Shown here in pieces: positions 18,084 through 26,795 of a stretch of 64,000 nt of DNA (the first letter of the stretch is position 1; every line of letters starts with the position of its first letter). Below the pieces are notes generated by a model. It did not search any database. It had not been told where the DNA came from and saw only the letters and a program-made list of their open reading frames with translations. Origin of the DNA: JAAFHB01 sp942493325 (GTDB lineage Bacteria > Bacteroidota > Bacteroidia > Bacteroidales > Prolixibacteraceae); assembly GCA_942493325.1 (NCBI GenBank), contig OW818689.1, positions 4,960,001 through 5,024,000 of the forward strand. The letters run 5' to 3'. A program made the position numbers and the translations under genes.

Positions 18084-18815
18084 ATGGGACAAAAAGTAAA
18101 TCCGATTTCAAATAGGCTTGGAATCATCAGAGGATGGGATTCCAACTGGTTCGGAGGTAATGATTATGGTGATAAACTGGTCGAAGACCATAAAATCAGG
18201 GGTTATCTGAATGCACGGCTTTCAAAAGCCAGCATTTCGAGGATAATCATTGAGCGCACTCTTAAGCTTATTACCATCACTGTTCACACTTCAAGGCCTG
18301 GTATTATTATTGGTAAAGGTGGTCAGGAAGTTGACAAGCTGAAAGAAGAGCTCAAGAAAATCACAAAGAAGGAAGTTCAGATCAATATCTTTGAAATTAA
18401 ACGTCCTGAACTTGATGCTCAAATCGTTGCCAGTAATATCGCACGTCAGGTGGAAGGCAAGATTGCCTATCGCCGTGCTACAAAGATGTCCATTGCCTCT
18501 ACGATGAGAATGGGTGCTGAAGGGATTAAAGTTCAGGTTTCCGGACGATTGAATGGCGCCGAAATGGCCCGTTCCGAAATGTACAAGGACGGAAGAACAC
18601 CTCTGCACACCCTGAGAGCCGATATCGACTATGCACTTGCCGAAGCGTTGACTAAAACGGGTTTGATCGGTGTTAAAGTTTGGATATGCCGTGGCGAAAT
18701 TTACGGCAAACGTGACCTTTCGCCTAATGTCGGACAATCTGTACAGCAACAACGTGGACCGAACCGTCCTGCACCGGAACATGGTAAAGGTGGGTTTAAA
18801 AAACGTAAAAAGTAA
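18084..18815 (+). CDS. rpsC: 30S ribosomal protein S3
   Basis: uS3 of 243 residues, at the mRNA entry channel. The KH domain GXXG loop (GIIIGKGGQEVDKL) and the C-terminal domain with GVKVWICRGE are present. The C terminus is a basic tail ending GFKKRKK. Confidence 0.98.
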   Translation: MGQKVNPISNRLGIIRGWDSNWFGGNDYGDKLVEDHKIRGYLNARLSKASISRIIIERTLKLITITVHTSRPGIIIGKGGQEVDKLKEELKKITKKEVQINIFEIKRPELDAQIVASNIARQVEGKIAYRRATKMSIASTMRMGAEGIKVQVSGRLNGAEMARSEMYKDGRTPLHTLRADIDYALAEALTKTGLIGVKVWICRGEIYGKRDLSPNVGQSVQQQRGPNRPAPEHGKGGFKKRKK

Positions 18816-18836
18816 CCATCGACAAAGCAAAACAAG

Positions 18837-19271
18837 ATGTTACAGCCAAAAAAAGTAAAATTTAGAAGAGTACAAAAGGGCAAACTGAAAGGAAACGCAC
18901 AACGCGGTAATCAGTTATCATTTGGTTCTTTTGGAATAAAATGCCTGGAAACAGCATGGATAACCGGCCGCCAGATAGAGGCAGCCAGGGTCGCGGTAAC
19001 GCGGCATATGCAGCGTCAGGGGCAGATTTGGATCCGTATATTTCCTGATAAACCAATTACGAAAAAACCTGCAGAGGTTCGTATGGGTAAAGGGAAAGGT
19101 GCTCCTGAAGGATTTGTTGCCACTGTTACACCAGGGCGCATAATAATAGAGGTGGAAGGCGTCCCTTTCACGCTCGCGAAAGAAGCATTACGTCTGGCAG
19201 CTCAAAAACTGCCTGTGACTACCAGATTTGTTGTTAGACGCGATTTTGTTGAATCTTCAATTATTGAATAA
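18837..19271 (+). CDS. rplP: 50S ribosomal protein L16
   Basis: uL16 of 144 residues, positioning A-site tRNA. MLQPKKVKFRRVQKG and KPAEVRMGKGKGAPEGFVA are family signatures. Its stop overlaps the start of rpmC by one base (TAATG). Confidence 0.98.
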   Translation: MLQPKKVKFRRVQKGKLKGNAQRGNQLSFGSFGIKCLETAWITGRQIEAARVAVTRHMQRQGQIWIRIFPDKPITKKPAEVRMGKGKGAPEGFVATVTPGRIIIEVEGVPFTLAKEALRLAAQKLPVTTRFVVRRDFVESSIIE

Positions 19272-19465
19272 TGAAAAATTCTGAGATCAAAGAGTTAACA
19301 ACTGCTGAAATCATCGAGAAGATCGCCATTACAAACGAGGAATTGATACGTATGCGTTTAAACCATAGCGTCAATCCTTTGGAGAATCCGATGAGAATAC
19401 GGTTTACCCGTAAAGACGTCGCTCGTCTGAATACCGAATTACGTAAACGTCAACTTGAAAATTAA
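19271..19465 (+). CDS. rpmC: 50S ribosomal protein L29
   Basis: uL29 of 64 residues, a two-helix protein by the tunnel exit. The helix-turn NPMRIRFTRKDVARLNTELR is typical. Short spacing places it firmly in the operon. Confidence 0.96.
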   Translation: MKNSEIKELTTAEIIEKIAITNEELIRMRLNHSVNPLENPMRIRFTRKDVARLNTELRKRQLEN

Positions 19466-19473
19466 TTATGACT

Positions 19474-19731
19474 ATGGAAACTAGGAATCTTCGGAAAGAG
19501 CGTGTCGGGGTTGTTGTAAGTAACAAAATGGAAAAAACCATTGTTGTGGCAGAAAAAGGAAAGGAAAAACACCCGATTTACGGAAAATTCGTAAACCGGA
19601 CTACCAAATTCTATGCCCATGACGACAAAAATGACTGCAACATTGGCGATACCGTGTTAATAATGGAAACCCGTCCGCTGTCGAAGCAGAAAGGATGGAG
19701 ATTAGTTAAAATTTTAGAAAGAGCGAAGTAG
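19474..19731 (+). CDS. rpsQ: 30S ribosomal protein S17
   Basis: uS17, 85 residues from METRNLRKERVGVVVS, the usual Bacteroidota start. An ATG two codons earlier (19468) is equally close to rpmC and cannot be excluded. The OB-fold motif SNKMEKTIVV and the ETRPLSKQKGWRLV segment are present. Confidence 0.96.
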   Translation: METRNLRKERVGVVVSNKMEKTIVVAEKGKEKHPIYGKFVNRTTKFYAHDDKNDCNIGDTVLIMETRPLSKQKGWRLVKILERAK

Positions 19732-19733
19732 CC

Positions 19734-20099
19734 ATGATACAGCAAGAATCACGTTGTACAGTTGCAGATAACAGCGGCGCTAAAGAAGCCCTGGTCATCC
19801 GTGTTTTAGGAGGGACCCGCAAGCGTTATGCCACTGTTGGAGACAAAATTGTCGTGACTGTTAAAAATGCCCTGCCTGGAAGCGATATGAAGAAAGGTAC
19901 TGTTTCGAAAGCAGTTGTCGTGCGCACTTCCAAAGAAGTCCGCCGTGCTGACGGATCATATATACGATTTGATGATAATGCCGTTGTATTGCTTAACGCT
20001 ACAGGTGAAATGCGGGGTACCCGTATTTTCGGGCCTGTTGCCAGAGAGTTGCGCGACAATTTTATGAAAATCGTTTCATTAGCTCCTGAAGTACTTTAA
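19734..20099 (+). CDS. rplN: 50S ribosomal protein L14
   Basis: uL14 of 121 residues, at the intersubunit bridge and the RsfS binding face. MIQQESRCTVADNSGAKEAL and ETRIFGPVARELR-type C-terminal motifs identify it. Two bases after rpsQ. Confidence 0.98.
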   Translation: MIQQESRCTVADNSGAKEALVIRVLGGTRKRYATVGDKIVVTVKNALPGSDMKKGTVSKAVVVRTSKEVRRADGSYIRFDDNAVVLLNATGEMRGTRIFGPVARELRDNFMKIVSLAPEVL

Positions 20100-20111
20100 C
20101 ACATTCAGACC

Positions 20112-20435
20112 ATGCAGAAAAAGTTACACATAAAAAAAGGAGACACGGTAGTTGTGATTGCCGGCAACTCGAAAGGACAGGAAGGTAAAGTTCTTGAGGT
20201 TGTACGCGAAAGCGAACGCGCTATTGTGGAAGGGGTGAACATGGTGTCAAAACACACCAAACCCAACGCTAAGAGTCCTCAGGGTGGTATTGTCAAACAG
20301 GAAGCAACAATTCATGTTTCCAACTTGATGTTGAAAGATCCTAAAACAGGTAAACCAACCCGCATTGGTCGCCGCCTTGATAAAAATGATAAATTAGTTC
20401 GCTATTCAAAAAAATCAGGGGAGGAGATTAAGTAA
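20112..20435 (+). CDS. rplX: 50S ribosomal protein L24
   Basis: uL24 of 107 residues with a KOW motif (KKGDTVVVIAGNSKGQEGKV), an assembly initiator of the large subunit. The last base of its stop codon is the first base of the rplE ATG. Confidence 0.98.
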   Translation: MQKKLHIKKGDTVVVIAGNSKGQEGKVLEVVRESERAIVEGVNMVSKHTKPNAKSPQGGIVKQEATIHVSNLMLKDPKTGKPTRIGRRLDKNDKLVRYSKKSGEEIK

Positions 20436-20992
20436 TGGGTTATATTCCTACATTAAAGCAGAAATACCGCGATGAGATCGTTCCTGTAATGCAGACCGAA
20501 TTCGGATACAAATCCGTAATGCAGGTACCTCATCTCGAGAAAATTATCATCAACCAGGGTGTTGGTGCTGCTATTGCTGATAAGAAAATTATGGAAGTGG
20601 CTGTCGAAGAGCTCACAACCATAACCGGACAGAAAGCGGTTACGACACTGTCGAAGAAAGATATCGCAAATTTTAAACTGCGTAAAAAAATGCCAATCGG
20701 CGTTCGGGTAACCCTGCGTAGTGATAAGATGTACGAGTTTCTTGAACGGCTTGTCAGTATTGCGCTGCCCCGTATCCGCGACTTTAAAGGTATCAGTGAT
20801 AAGTTCGACGGACGCGGAAATTATACCCTCGGTGTTACTGAGCAGATAATTTTTCCCGAAATCGTGCTTGACAAAGTGACCAAAATGAATGGTTACAATA
20901 TCACTTTCGTTACCACAGCCGGTACCGACGAAGAAGGCTATGCGCTGCTGAAGAAATTTGGATTACCTTTCAAAAACGCTAAAAAGAATTAA
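20435..20992 (+). CDS. rplE: 50S ribosomal protein L5
   Basis: uL5 of 185 residues, binding 5S rRNA in the central protuberance. The segments VPHLEKIIINQGVG and RGNYTLGVTEQIIFPEI are diagnostic. Coupled to rplX by overlap and six bases from rpsN. Confidence 0.98.
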   Translation: MGYIPTLKQKYRDEIVPVMQTEFGYKSVMQVPHLEKIIINQGVGAAIADKKIMEVAVEELTTITGQKAVTTLSKKDIANFKLRKKMPIGVRVTLRSDKMYEFLERLVSIALPRIRDFKGISDKFDGRGNYTLGVTEQIIFPEIVLDKVTKMNGYNITFVTTAGTDEEGYALLKKFGLPFKNAKKN

Positions 20993-20997
20993 TTGAT

Positions 20998-21267
20998 ATG
21001 GCTAAAGAATCATTAAAAGCCCGCGAAGTTAAACGCGCAAAGCTTGTTGAAAGGTATGCTGAGAAAAGAGCCCGTCTTAAAGCTGAAGGAGATTACATCG
21101 GATTAAGCCAATTGCCCCGCAATTCGGCTGCAAGCCGCATGCACAATCGCTGCAAGCTGACAGGTCGTCCTAAAGGATATATGCGCCAGTTTGGTGTTTC
21201 GCGTATTCAGTTCCGCGAAATGGCTTCTGCCGGATTAATTCCCGGAATTAAAAAAGCTAGTTGGTAA
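20998..21267 (+). CDS. rpsN: 30S ribosomal protein S14, zinc-independent type
   Basis: uS14 of 89 residues. It is the long C-minus form: the CXXC zinc-ribbon pairs of the short S14 are absent, leaving one cysteine in HNRCKLTGRPKGYMRQFGVSR. Start MAKESLKAREVKRAKL is conventional. Confidence 0.98.
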   Translation: MAKESLKAREVKRAKLVERYAEKRARLKAEGDYIGLSQLPRNSAASRMHNRCKLTGRPKGYMRQFGVSRIQFREMASAGLIPGIKKASW

Positions 21268-21289
21268 TCGTTTTAAATTTATTGCAAAG

Positions 21290-21688
21290 ATGACAGATCC
21301 TATTGCAGATTATCTCACCCGGCTGCGCAACGCCATTAAGGCTAAGCATAAAGTCGTGGAAATACCTGCGTCGAACATTAAAAAAGAGATTACCAAAATT
21401 CTGAAGGAAAAAGGGTATATTCTCAATTATAAATTCGACGAAGAGGTTAATTATCAGGGTACAATTAAAATAGCCCTGAAATATCATCCTGCCGATGGTA
21501 CATCAGCGATCAAATCGCTGAAACGCGCTTCAAAACCCGGTCTCCGCAAATACTGCGATACCGATCACGTTCCGCGTGTATTGAACGGCCTTGGTGTGGC
21601 TATCATCTCTACTTCCAAAGGTGTGATCACCGATAAGGAAGCAAAAGAGTTGAATGTTGGTGGTGAAGTTTTATGTTTTGTTTATTAA
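21290..21688 (+). CDS. rpsH: 30S ribosomal protein S8
   Basis: uS8 of 132 residues, a central-domain assembly protein. It starts MTDPIADYLTRLRNAIKA and ends with the conserved GGEVLCFVY. In E. coli S8 represses the spc operon by binding mRNA near rplE; no matching element was searched for here. Confidence 0.98.
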   Translation: MTDPIADYLTRLRNAIKAKHKVVEIPASNIKKEITKILKEKGYILNYKFDEEVNYQGTIKIALKYHPADGTSAIKSLKRASKPGLRKYCDTDHVPRVLNGLGVAIISTSKGVITDKEAKELNVGGEVLCFVY

Positions 21689-21690
21689 TT

Positions 21691-21697
21691 AAGGAGG
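21691..21697 (+). promoter_or_regulatory. Strong Shine-Dalgarno before rplF
   Basis: AAGGAGG ends 7 bases before the rplF ATG. This is a textbook Shine-Dalgarno site and stands out because most starts in this window have none, as expected for Bacteroidota. Confidence 0.65.
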
Positions 21698-21704
21698 AAT
21701 TACA

Positions 21705-22262
21705 ATGTCAAGGATAGGAAAACTACCGATTGAAATCCCTGCCGGAGTTACAATAAACGTGAGCAAGGAAAACCTCGTTACCGTTAAAGGCCCGCTGGGA
21801 ACACTTACACAAAAGGTTGATGCCGATCTTGAGGTTGCCGTAGAAGCAACTCAGATTGTGGTTAAACGACCTACTGAACAGAAACGTCACCGTGCCATGC
21901 ATGGTTTGTACCGTTCACTCCTTCACAACATGGTTGTTGGAGTATCTAAAGGTTATGAATTAAAACTTGAACTCGTTGGGGTTGGTTACCGTGCCGATGC
22001 ACAGAACCAGATTCTGGACCTGGTATTGGGATTTTCTCACCATACTTATCTTCAGATCCCGCCAGAAGTAAAAGTCGTAGCTGTTACCGACAAACGAAGT
22101 AATCCGATTATTACCCTAAACAGTGTTGACAAGCAATTGATCGGACACGTTGCGGCAAAAATCAGATCCTTCCGTTCTCCGGAGCCTTACAAAGGAAAAG
22201 GTGTTAAATTTGTTGGCGAAAAGCTTCGTCGTAAGGCTGGTAAAACGGCTTCTAAAAAATAA
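21705..22262 (+). CDS. rplF: 50S ribosomal protein L6
   Basis: uL6 of 185 residues near the factor-binding site. MSRIGKLPIEIPAGV and the C-terminal PEPYKGKGVKFVGEKLRRK are signature sequences. The start is fixed by an unusual strong Shine-Dalgarno 7 bases upstream. Confidence 0.98.
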   Translation: MSRIGKLPIEIPAGVTINVSKENLVTVKGPLGTLTQKVDADLEVAVEATQIVVKRPTEQKRHRAMHGLYRSLLHNMVVGVSKGYELKLELVGVGYRADAQNQILDLVLGFSHHTYLQIPPEVKVVAVTDKRSNPIITLNSVDKQLIGHVAAKIRSFRSPEPYKGKGVKFVGEKLRRKAGKTASKK

Positions 22263-22277
22263 TTGACTTTATAAGTT

Positions 22278-22634
22278 ATGGCTCTCACAAAATTAGAAAG
22301 AAGAGAAAGAATCCGTAAACGAATCAGAAAAGTAGTTTCCGGTACTAACGAGGTTCCCCGCTTGAGCGTATTTCGCAGCAACACTCAGATATCAGTTCAG
22401 TTTGTTGACGATGTAGCGGGAAAAACCATTTTGTCAGTTTCTTCATTGAATAAAGATATTGCTGCTGTTGCCGGTACAAAGACCGAAAAAGCGGTCCTTG
22501 TAGGTAAGCTTGCTGCTGAAAAAGCACTTGCTGCAGGTATCAATGTTGTCAAATTTGACCGTGGCGGTTATTTATATCATGGACGTGTGAAGGCAGTTGC
22601 TGAAGCGGCACGTGAAGGAGGTTTAAAATTCTAA
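22278..22634 (+). CDS. rplR: 50S ribosomal protein L18
   Basis: uL18 of 118 residues, a 5S rRNA binder. Motifs RLSVFRSNTQISVQFVDD and FDRGGYLYHGRVKAVAEAAR are typical. Five bases before rpsE. Confidence 0.98.
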   Translation: MALTKLERRERIRKRIRKVVSGTNEVPRLSVFRSNTQISVQFVDDVAGKTILSVSSLNKDIAAVAGTKTEKAVLVGKLAAEKALAAGINVVKFDRGGYLYHGRVKAVAEAAREGGLKF

Positions 22635-22639
22635 GCATT

Positions 22640-23155
22640 ATGGCGAAAAATATTAAAAAAGTTAAAACCAGCGATCTCGAGCTTAAAGACCGGTTAGTAG
22701 CAATTAACCGGGTCACAAAAGTCACCAAAGGAGGTAGAACATTCAGCTTTTCAGCTATCGTCGTTGTGGGCAACGAAGACGGAATTGTAGGCTGGGGTCT
22801 TGGTAAAGCCAGCGAAGTAACAGCCGCCATCGCCAAAGGCGTGGATGCTGCAAAGAAAAACCTCGTGAAAGTGCCTGTCATTCATGGTACTATCCCTCAC
22901 ATGCAGGAAGCCAAATTTGGCGGAGCCAACGTTTTACTTAAACCTGCTTCTTCGGGAACAGGAGTTAAGGCAGGGGGTGCTATGCGCGCCGTGCTCGAAA
23001 GTGTTGGAATACACGACATTCTGGCCAAATCAAAAGGATCGTCTAACCCTCACAACCTGGTGAAGGCTACTTTTCATGCATTACTCGAATTACGTGATGC
23101 ATATACTGTGGCTGAACATCGTGGCGTGGCTCTGGACAAAGTGTTTAACGGATAA
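22640..23155 (+). CDS. rpsE: 30S ribosomal protein S5
   Basis: uS5 of 171 residues, involved in decoding fidelity and mRNA unwinding. The N-terminal double-stranded RNA-binding fold (LVAINRVTKVTKGGRTFSF) and the C-terminal VLESVGIHDILAKSKGS are intact. Confidence 0.98.
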   Translation: MAKNIKKVKTSDLELKDRLVAINRVTKVTKGGRTFSFSAIVVVGNEDGIVGWGLGKASEVTAAIAKGVDAAKKNLVKVPVIHGTIPHMQEAKFGGANVLLKPASSGTGVKAGGAMRAVLESVGIHDILAKSKGSSNPHNLVKATFHALLELRDAYTVAEHRGVALDKVFNG

Positions 23156-23166
23156 TCTATAAAAAA

Positions 23167-23352
23167 ATGGCAAAAATTCGTATTACACAGTTTAAGAGTT
23201 CGATAGGTGCGACTAAGGCTCAGAAAAAAATAATGAAAGCGCTCGGGCTTGGCAAGTTGAACCGTCCGGTTGAACATGAGTCTGTCCCCGAAGTGTTAGG
23301 AATGGTAAGAAAACTACAACACCTTTTGAGGGTTGAAGAAGTTAACGAATAA
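23167..23352 (+). CDS. rpmD: 50S ribosomal protein L30
   Basis: uL30 of 61 residues. The motif IGATKAQKKIMKALGLGKLN and the following HESVPEVLGMVRKLQHLL identify this small protein, retained here although lost in some lineages. Confidence 0.96.
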   Translation: MAKIRITQFKSSIGATKAQKKIMKALGLGKLNRPVEHESVPEVLGMVRKLQHLLRVEEVNE

Positions 23353-23364
23353 TATTCTTTAGAT

Positions 23365-23811
23365 ATGGAATTGCATAACTTAAAACCTGCAGAAGGTTCC
23401 ACCAAAAAGGAAAAACGTATCGGACGTGGACAAGGTTCTGGTCACGGCGGGACTTCAACCCGCGGACACAAGGGAGCTAAATCCCGTTCGGGTTACAAAT
23501 CAAAACGTGGTTTCCAGGGAGGTCAGATGCCGCTGCAGCGTACCGTACCAAAATTCGGTTTTAAAAATGTTAACAGAGTTGAGTTTAAAGGTGTCAATAT
23601 TAGCTCCTTACAGTCGCTTGCCGAAGAAAACAACCTCACTGTCATTGACTTTCAGTCACTGCTCGATGCTGGTTTTGCCGGTAAAAACGATAAGGTTAAA
23701 ATCCTTGGTAAAGGGGAACTGACATTGAAACTTGACGTGAAAGCACACGCTTTCTCAAAGAGTGCCAAAGAGGCCATTGAGAAACTGGAAGGAACTACTG
23801 AAATACTTTAA
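23365..23811 (+). CDS. rplO: 50S ribosomal protein L15
   Basis: uL15 of 148 residues. It starts MELHNLKPAEGSTKKEKRIG and contains the glycine/basic stretch GQGSGHGGTSTRGHKGAKSR that threads into 23S rRNA. Five bases before secY. Confidence 0.98.
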   Translation: MELHNLKPAEGSTKKEKRIGRGQGSGHGGTSTRGHKGAKSRSGYKSKRGFQGGQMPLQRTVPKFGFKNVNRVEFKGVNISSLQSLAEENNLTVIDFQSLLDAGFAGKNDKVKILGKGELTLKLDVKAHAFSKSAKEAIEKLEGTTEIL

Positions 23812-23816
23812 TCCGG

Positions 23817-25151
23817 ATGAAAAAACTAATCGAGACTCTTACGAACATCTATAAGATTGAGGATTTAAGATCACGGCTCGGACTGACACTTTTGCTGCTC
23901 GCGGTTTACCGCTTCGGCTCTTTTGTCATCCTTCCCGGGATTGATCCTGATCCCGCAAATTTCGAAGCTTTAAGAAGCCAGAGTTCTGACGGGATTCTTG
24001 GATTGTTAAATATGTTCTCTGGTGGAGCATTTTCCAACGCATCAATTTTTGCCCTTGGAATTATGCCTTACATCAGCGCCTCGATTGTTATCCAACTTTT
24101 AGGTTTTGCTGTTCCTTACATTCAGCGGTTGCAAAAAGAGGGCGAGTCGGGCCGACGCAAAATTAACCAGATGACACGTTATCTTACGGTGATTATCCTG
24201 GTTTTTCAGGGTTGGGCATATCTGGCCAACCTGCGGTTCCAGCTTCCCGAATCCGCTTTTGTAATGGGTAGTTTCTCCTTTAATGTTACCTCAACAATCG
24301 TTATGGCAGCCGGTTCCATGTTTATCATGTGGCTCGGGGAACGAATCACTGACAAAGGTATCGGAAACGGAATCTCTATGATCATTATGATCGGTATTAT
24401 TGCACGACTTCCACACTCTCTGGTCCAGGAATTCGGAAGCAGGCTTGCTGAGCAGGGAAAAGGTTTCATCATGATCATTATCGAGATGATTATCTTCCTA
24501 TTCGTAATTGCTGCAACCATTCTGTTGGTTCAGGGAACACGAAAAGTTCCTGTTCAATATGCCAAACGAATTGTCGGAAACCGTCAGTATGGTGGTGTTC
24601 GTCAGTACATCCCTTTAAAGGTTAATGCAGCCGGGGTAATGCCCATCATTTTTGCCCAGGCAATTATGTTTGTTCCTGTAAGCCTTGCCGGTTTGTTCTC
24701 CTCTGAAACACTTTCAAACATGATGACCTCATTTTCAGATTATACCGGTTTCTGGTATAATTTTATCATGTTCCTGATGGTTATCGTGTTTACTTATTTC
24801 TACACTGCCATTACGGTGAATCCGAATCAGATGTCGGACGATATGAAAAAGAACGGCGGATTTATCCCCGGTATCAAACCCGGAAAGAAAACGGCTGAGT
24901 ATCTTGACACAGTAATGTCGAGAATTACTTTACCCGGTTCGATATTCCTGGGATTGATCACCATTCTTCCGGCCTTTGCAATGCAGCTGGGGGTAACCCA
25001 GGAGTTTGCACATTTCTTCGGCGGAACATCACTGCTTATCCTCGTAGGGGTTATCCTCGACACATTACAACAAATCGAAAGTCATTTGTTGATGCGTCAC
25101 TACGACGGTTTGCTGAAATCAGGACGGATCAAAGGACGTACTGGTGGTTAA
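23817..25151 (+). CDS. secY: Preprotein translocase channel subunit SecY
   Basis: The 444-residue integral membrane protein has ten hydrophobic segments and signatures GIMPYISASIVIQLL, EGESGRRKINQ, and VPVQYAKRIVGNRQYGG in the cytosolic loop used by SecA and the ribosome. It forms the SecYEG pore for secreted and membrane proteins. It ends the upstream ribosomal run; map, usually next in this phylum, does not follow. Confidence 0.98.
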   Translation: MKKLIETLTNIYKIEDLRSRLGLTLLLLAVYRFGSFVILPGIDPDPANFEALRSQSSDGILGLLNMFSGGAFSNASIFALGIMPYISASIVIQLLGFAVPYIQRLQKEGESGRRKINQMTRYLTVIILVFQGWAYLANLRFQLPESAFVMGSFSFNVTSTIVMAAGSMFIMWLGERITDKGIGNGISMIIMIGIIARLPHSLVQEFGSRLAEQGKGFIMIIIEMIIFLFVIAATILLVQGTRKVPVQYAKRIVGNRQYGGVRQYIPLKVNAAGVMPIIFAQAIMFVPVSLAGLFSSETLSNMMTSFSDYTGFWYNFIMFLMVIVFTYFYTAITVNPNQMSDDMKKNGGFIPGIKPGKKTAEYLDTVMSRITLPGSIFLGLITILPAFAMQLGVTQEFAHFFGGTSLLILVGVILDTLQQIESHLLMRHYDGLLKSGRIKGRTGG

Positions 25152-25597
25152 ATTGTGGCTCCCCTGAAAACGGGAATCACATTTTCAAAAATGCGTATTT
25201 AAAATCGCAAGTCAGCTGAAAAGCAATATATAATCAGTTTTAATTCAATACGAATTACACTGGTGCGTTCTGTGAAAGATTCCTGAGAATCATGGTTACC
25301 GTATGATCTATATTTCTGCCGGCCTCCCATTCCGCAAACGGGATGATCGGGTTGGCGTGAAATTGTTCCGTTACGATTGTTTGCCATTTATCTGCTGGCA
25401 ACAAGCGCGGCAAAACGAAACCCTCAGCCCGGTTTTACCAGGGCTGCTGTTAGTGAACATTTATGACCGGGGTATTTTTTAATACCAGATATCTCATTAA
25501 TTTTGTGGACGTTTTTGAAATCGCTCGTTGAGCAGAATGTGAAAGTTTAAAGGTCTTTCAACAAATTACATAAATTCTGGAGAAGTAATTAGTTTCT
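25152..25597. other. 446-bp gap between secY and infA; no map gene
   Basis: I translated all frames by eye and see no methionine aminopeptidase motif or other coding sequence here. The region contains a hairpin, CAGCCC (25425-25430) with GGGCTG (25441-25446), without a T tract, and the infA promoter box. It looks like the scar of a lost or relocated gene, or a simple operon break. Confidence 0.65.
25498..25505 (+). promoter_or_regulatory. -7 box of the infA-rplQ operon
   Basis: TAATTTTG matches TAnnTTTG 93 bp before infA. A -33 element is not obvious. Its presence implies that infA onward is transcribed independently of secY. Confidence 0.5.
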
Positions 25598-25819
25598 ATG
25601 TCAAAACAAGCATTTATAGAACAGGACGGAACCATTATTGAAGCATTGTCGAATGCAATGTTCAGGGTGGAATTGCAGAATGGTCATGTCATCACGGCCC
25701 ATATCTCGGGCAAGATGCGCATGCACTATATCAAGATTCTGCCTGGCGACAAGGTAAAGGTTGAAATGTCTCCTTACGACTTGAGCAAAGGGAGGATATC
25801 TTTCAGATACAAAAATTAA
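25598..25819 (+). CDS. infA: Translation initiation factor IF-1
   Basis: IF-1 of 73 residues, an OB-fold protein occupying the 30S A site during initiation. MSKQAFIEQDGTIIEALSN and GHVITAHISGKMRMHYIKIL are diagnostic. It leads the infA-rpmJ-rpsM run behind its own promoter. Confidence 0.98.
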   Translation: MSKQAFIEQDGTIIEALSNAMFRVELQNGHVITAHISGKMRMHYIKILPGDKVKVEMSPYDLSKGRISFRYKN

Positions 25820-25830
25820 AACGCAGGAAA

Positions 25831-25947
25831 ATGAAAGTAAGGGCATCTATTAAGAAACGTAGCGCAGATTGCAAAATTGTCAGCCGTAAAGGCCGTCTCT
25901 ACGTTATAAACAAAAAAAACCCGAAGTTTAAACAACGTCAGGGATAA
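25831..25947 (+). CDS. rpmJ: 50S ribosomal protein L36, zinc-independent type
   Basis: A 38-codon gene starting ATGAAAGTAAGG, giving MKVRASIKKRSADCKIVSRK and ending in NPKFKQRQG. Only one of the zinc-binding cysteines of L36 remains, so this is the C-minus form, paralleling the zinc-independent S14. It lies 11 bases after infA and before rpsM, the normal order. Confidence 0.95.
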   Translation: MKVRASIKKRSADCKIVSRKGRLYVINKKNPKFKQRQG

Positions 25948-25987
25948 TATGTTAATTTTGTAAAGATTTTTTAATTCGTATAAGAAT

Positions 25988-26365
25988 ATGGCTCGTATAG
26001 TTGGCGTAGATATACCGAATAACAAGAGAGGCGAGATTGCCTTGACTTATATTTATGGGGTAGGCCGTAGCCGCTCACAAATTATTCTGGAAAAAGCTGG
26101 CGTTGATAAAAATATCAAGGTTAGTGACTGGAACGATGAGCAGTTAGGCGCTATTCGTAAAGTTATTACGGAAAGTTACAAGGTTGAAGGCGAATTACGT
26201 TCTGAGTACCAGATCTCTATTAAGCGATTAATGGATATCGGGTGCTACCGTGGTATTCGTCACCGTATCGGATTACCAGTTCGTGGGCAGAGTACAAAAA
26301 ACAATGCCAGAACCCGTAAGGGAAGGAAGAAAACAGTTGCTAATAAGAAAAAAGCCACTAAATAA
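25988..26365 (+). CDS. rpsM: 30S ribosomal protein S13
   Basis: uS13 of 125 residues, contacting P-site tRNA and the 50S subunit. MARIVGVDIPNNKRGEIALT and the basic RGQSTKNNARTRKG tail are typical. Confidence 0.98.
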   Translation: MARIVGVDIPNNKRGEIALTYIYGVGRSRSQIILEKAGVDKNIKVSDWNDEQLGAIRKVITESYKVEGELRSEYQISIKRLMDIGCYRGIRHRIGLPVRGQSTKNNARTRKGRKKTVANKKKATK

Positions 26366-26377
26366 TTTTAAGTAGAA

Positions 26378-26767
26378 ATGGCAAAAAAGACTGGAGTTTC
26401 AAAGAAAAGAGTTGTAAACATCGAACCTGTCGGACAGGCTCATGTCTCTTCTTCTTTTAATAATATCATCATTTCGATGACCAACAACAATGGTGAAGTT
26501 ATTTCGTGGTCGTCGGCTGGAAAAAAGGGATTTAGAGGATCAAAGAAAAATACCCCGTATGCAGCACAAACCGCATCGGAGGAGTGCGCCAAAACAGCTT
26601 TTGACCTTGGATTACGTAAGGTAAAGGTATACGTCAAGGGACCGGGAAACGGCCGCGAATCTGCTATTCGTGCAATGGCCAATGTCGGAATTCAGGTAAC
26701 TGAAATCGTCGATGTTACTCCTTTGCCACATAACGGATGTCGTCCTCCTAAACGTCGTCGTGTATAA
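26378..26767 (+). CDS. rpsK: 30S ribosomal protein S11
   Basis: uS11 of 129 residues on the platform near the mRNA exit. ASSFNNIIISMTNNNG-type strand and the final HNGCRPPKRRRV are diagnostic. Confidence 0.98.
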   Translation: MAKKTGVSKKRVVNIEPVGQAHVSSSFNNIIISMTNNNGEVISWSSAGKKGFRGSKKNTPYAAQTASEECAKTAFDLGLRKVKVYVKGPGNGRESAIRAMANVGIQVTEIVDVTPLPHNGCRPPKRRRV

Positions 26768-26795
26768 TTAATAGGTACTTTAAACGTAAAATCAC

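Noticed and set aside
18291..18830. 179-codon minus-strand frame inside rpsC
   Set aside because: Antisense shadow of a certain ribosomal gene; the translation has no family resemblance.
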